From Aedes albopictus (lineage: Eukaryota; Arthropoda; Insecta; Diptera; Culicidae): 64,000 bases of DNA. Of this stretch, positions 63,798-64,000 are shown in pieces; within the stretch, counting starts at the first letter, position 1, and each line of letters begins with the position of its first letter. The notes below the pieces were generated by a model that saw only the letters and a program-made list of their open reading frames with translations, was not told where the DNA came from and made no database searches. The stretch covers positions 316,273,164 to 316,337,163 of the forward strand of contig NC_085137.1 of NCBI RefSeq assembly GCF_035046485.1, written 5' to 3'. A program made the position numbers and the translations under genes.

Positions 63798-64000
63798 ACG
63801 ATACGCCCCCCCTTTCCCACATACTTGAATATTAACTGCATGGATCAAAATGAATAAGGACTACGATAGTCCACTTATGCAAAGTGCAAATTTAGAATTT
63901 TAGACATTTTGATTATTAACGGCCCCGGCCGAGTCCTTACAGTCAGTTGGGAAGGGAATGCAATGTTAGAGTGTGATGGTTGCTGTTAAAAAGTCAAAAT
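63798..64000. other. Intergenic sequence at the window edge
   Basis: No feature recognised. Confidence 0.3.

Overview
The window looks like eukaryotic intergenic DNA from a culicine mosquito, most likely Aedes. The reasons are an AT-rich background, tRNA-headed SINEs of the Feilai type, a compact RTE-like LINE, and many short inverted-repeat elements with TA or TTAA target duplications inserted into one another. I found no convincing host protein-coding gene. The only recognisable coding capacity belongs to retroelements. The very long open frames lie in short-period tandem repeats and are best explained by repeat structure.

Layout. 0-2 kb: AT-rich sequence with a cluster of GC hairpins. 2.0-6.25 kb (A), 7.44-13.34 kb (B, inverted relative to A) and 16.8-19.5 kb (C): three large arrays with the same 23-bp period. 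Their units align to one another and each contains a small inverted repeat. Between B and C lies a 192-bp MITE split by a 1.3-kb retro-insertion that itself carries another MITE. 19.5-22.3 kb is mostly single-copy. 22.4-26.2 kb is degenerate GGAATTCC-rich sequence carrying a young 5'-truncated LINE copy and several MITEs. 26.5-41 kb holds a 31-bp minisatellite, foldback elements, SINEs, hairpin elements, TTAA elements, a tRNA-Lys-derived/PBS-like fragment and two inverted copies of a hammerhead-like motif. 40.6-44.7 kb is a dated stack: a SINE broken by a MITE and by a 3.36-kb LINE. 45-53 kb contains more SINEs, a decayed LINE fragment and TA-flanked elements. 53.27-57.98 kb is a Foldback/MULE-like element with a perfect 9-bp target duplication, holding a second foldback element and a piggyBac-like TTAA element. 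58-64 kb is degenerate repeat, then MITEs, then two adjacent palindromic TA elements next to a broken SINE.

How the parts relate. The LINE encodes endonuclease and reverse transcriptase, but this copy is broken in the endonuclease. The SINEs carry pol III box-like motifs and depend on LINE machinery in trans. The MITEs and foldback elements have no transposase here and would need one supplied elsewhere. The strongest leads are the inverted palindromic 23-bp satellite system and the Foldback-like 4.7-kb element.
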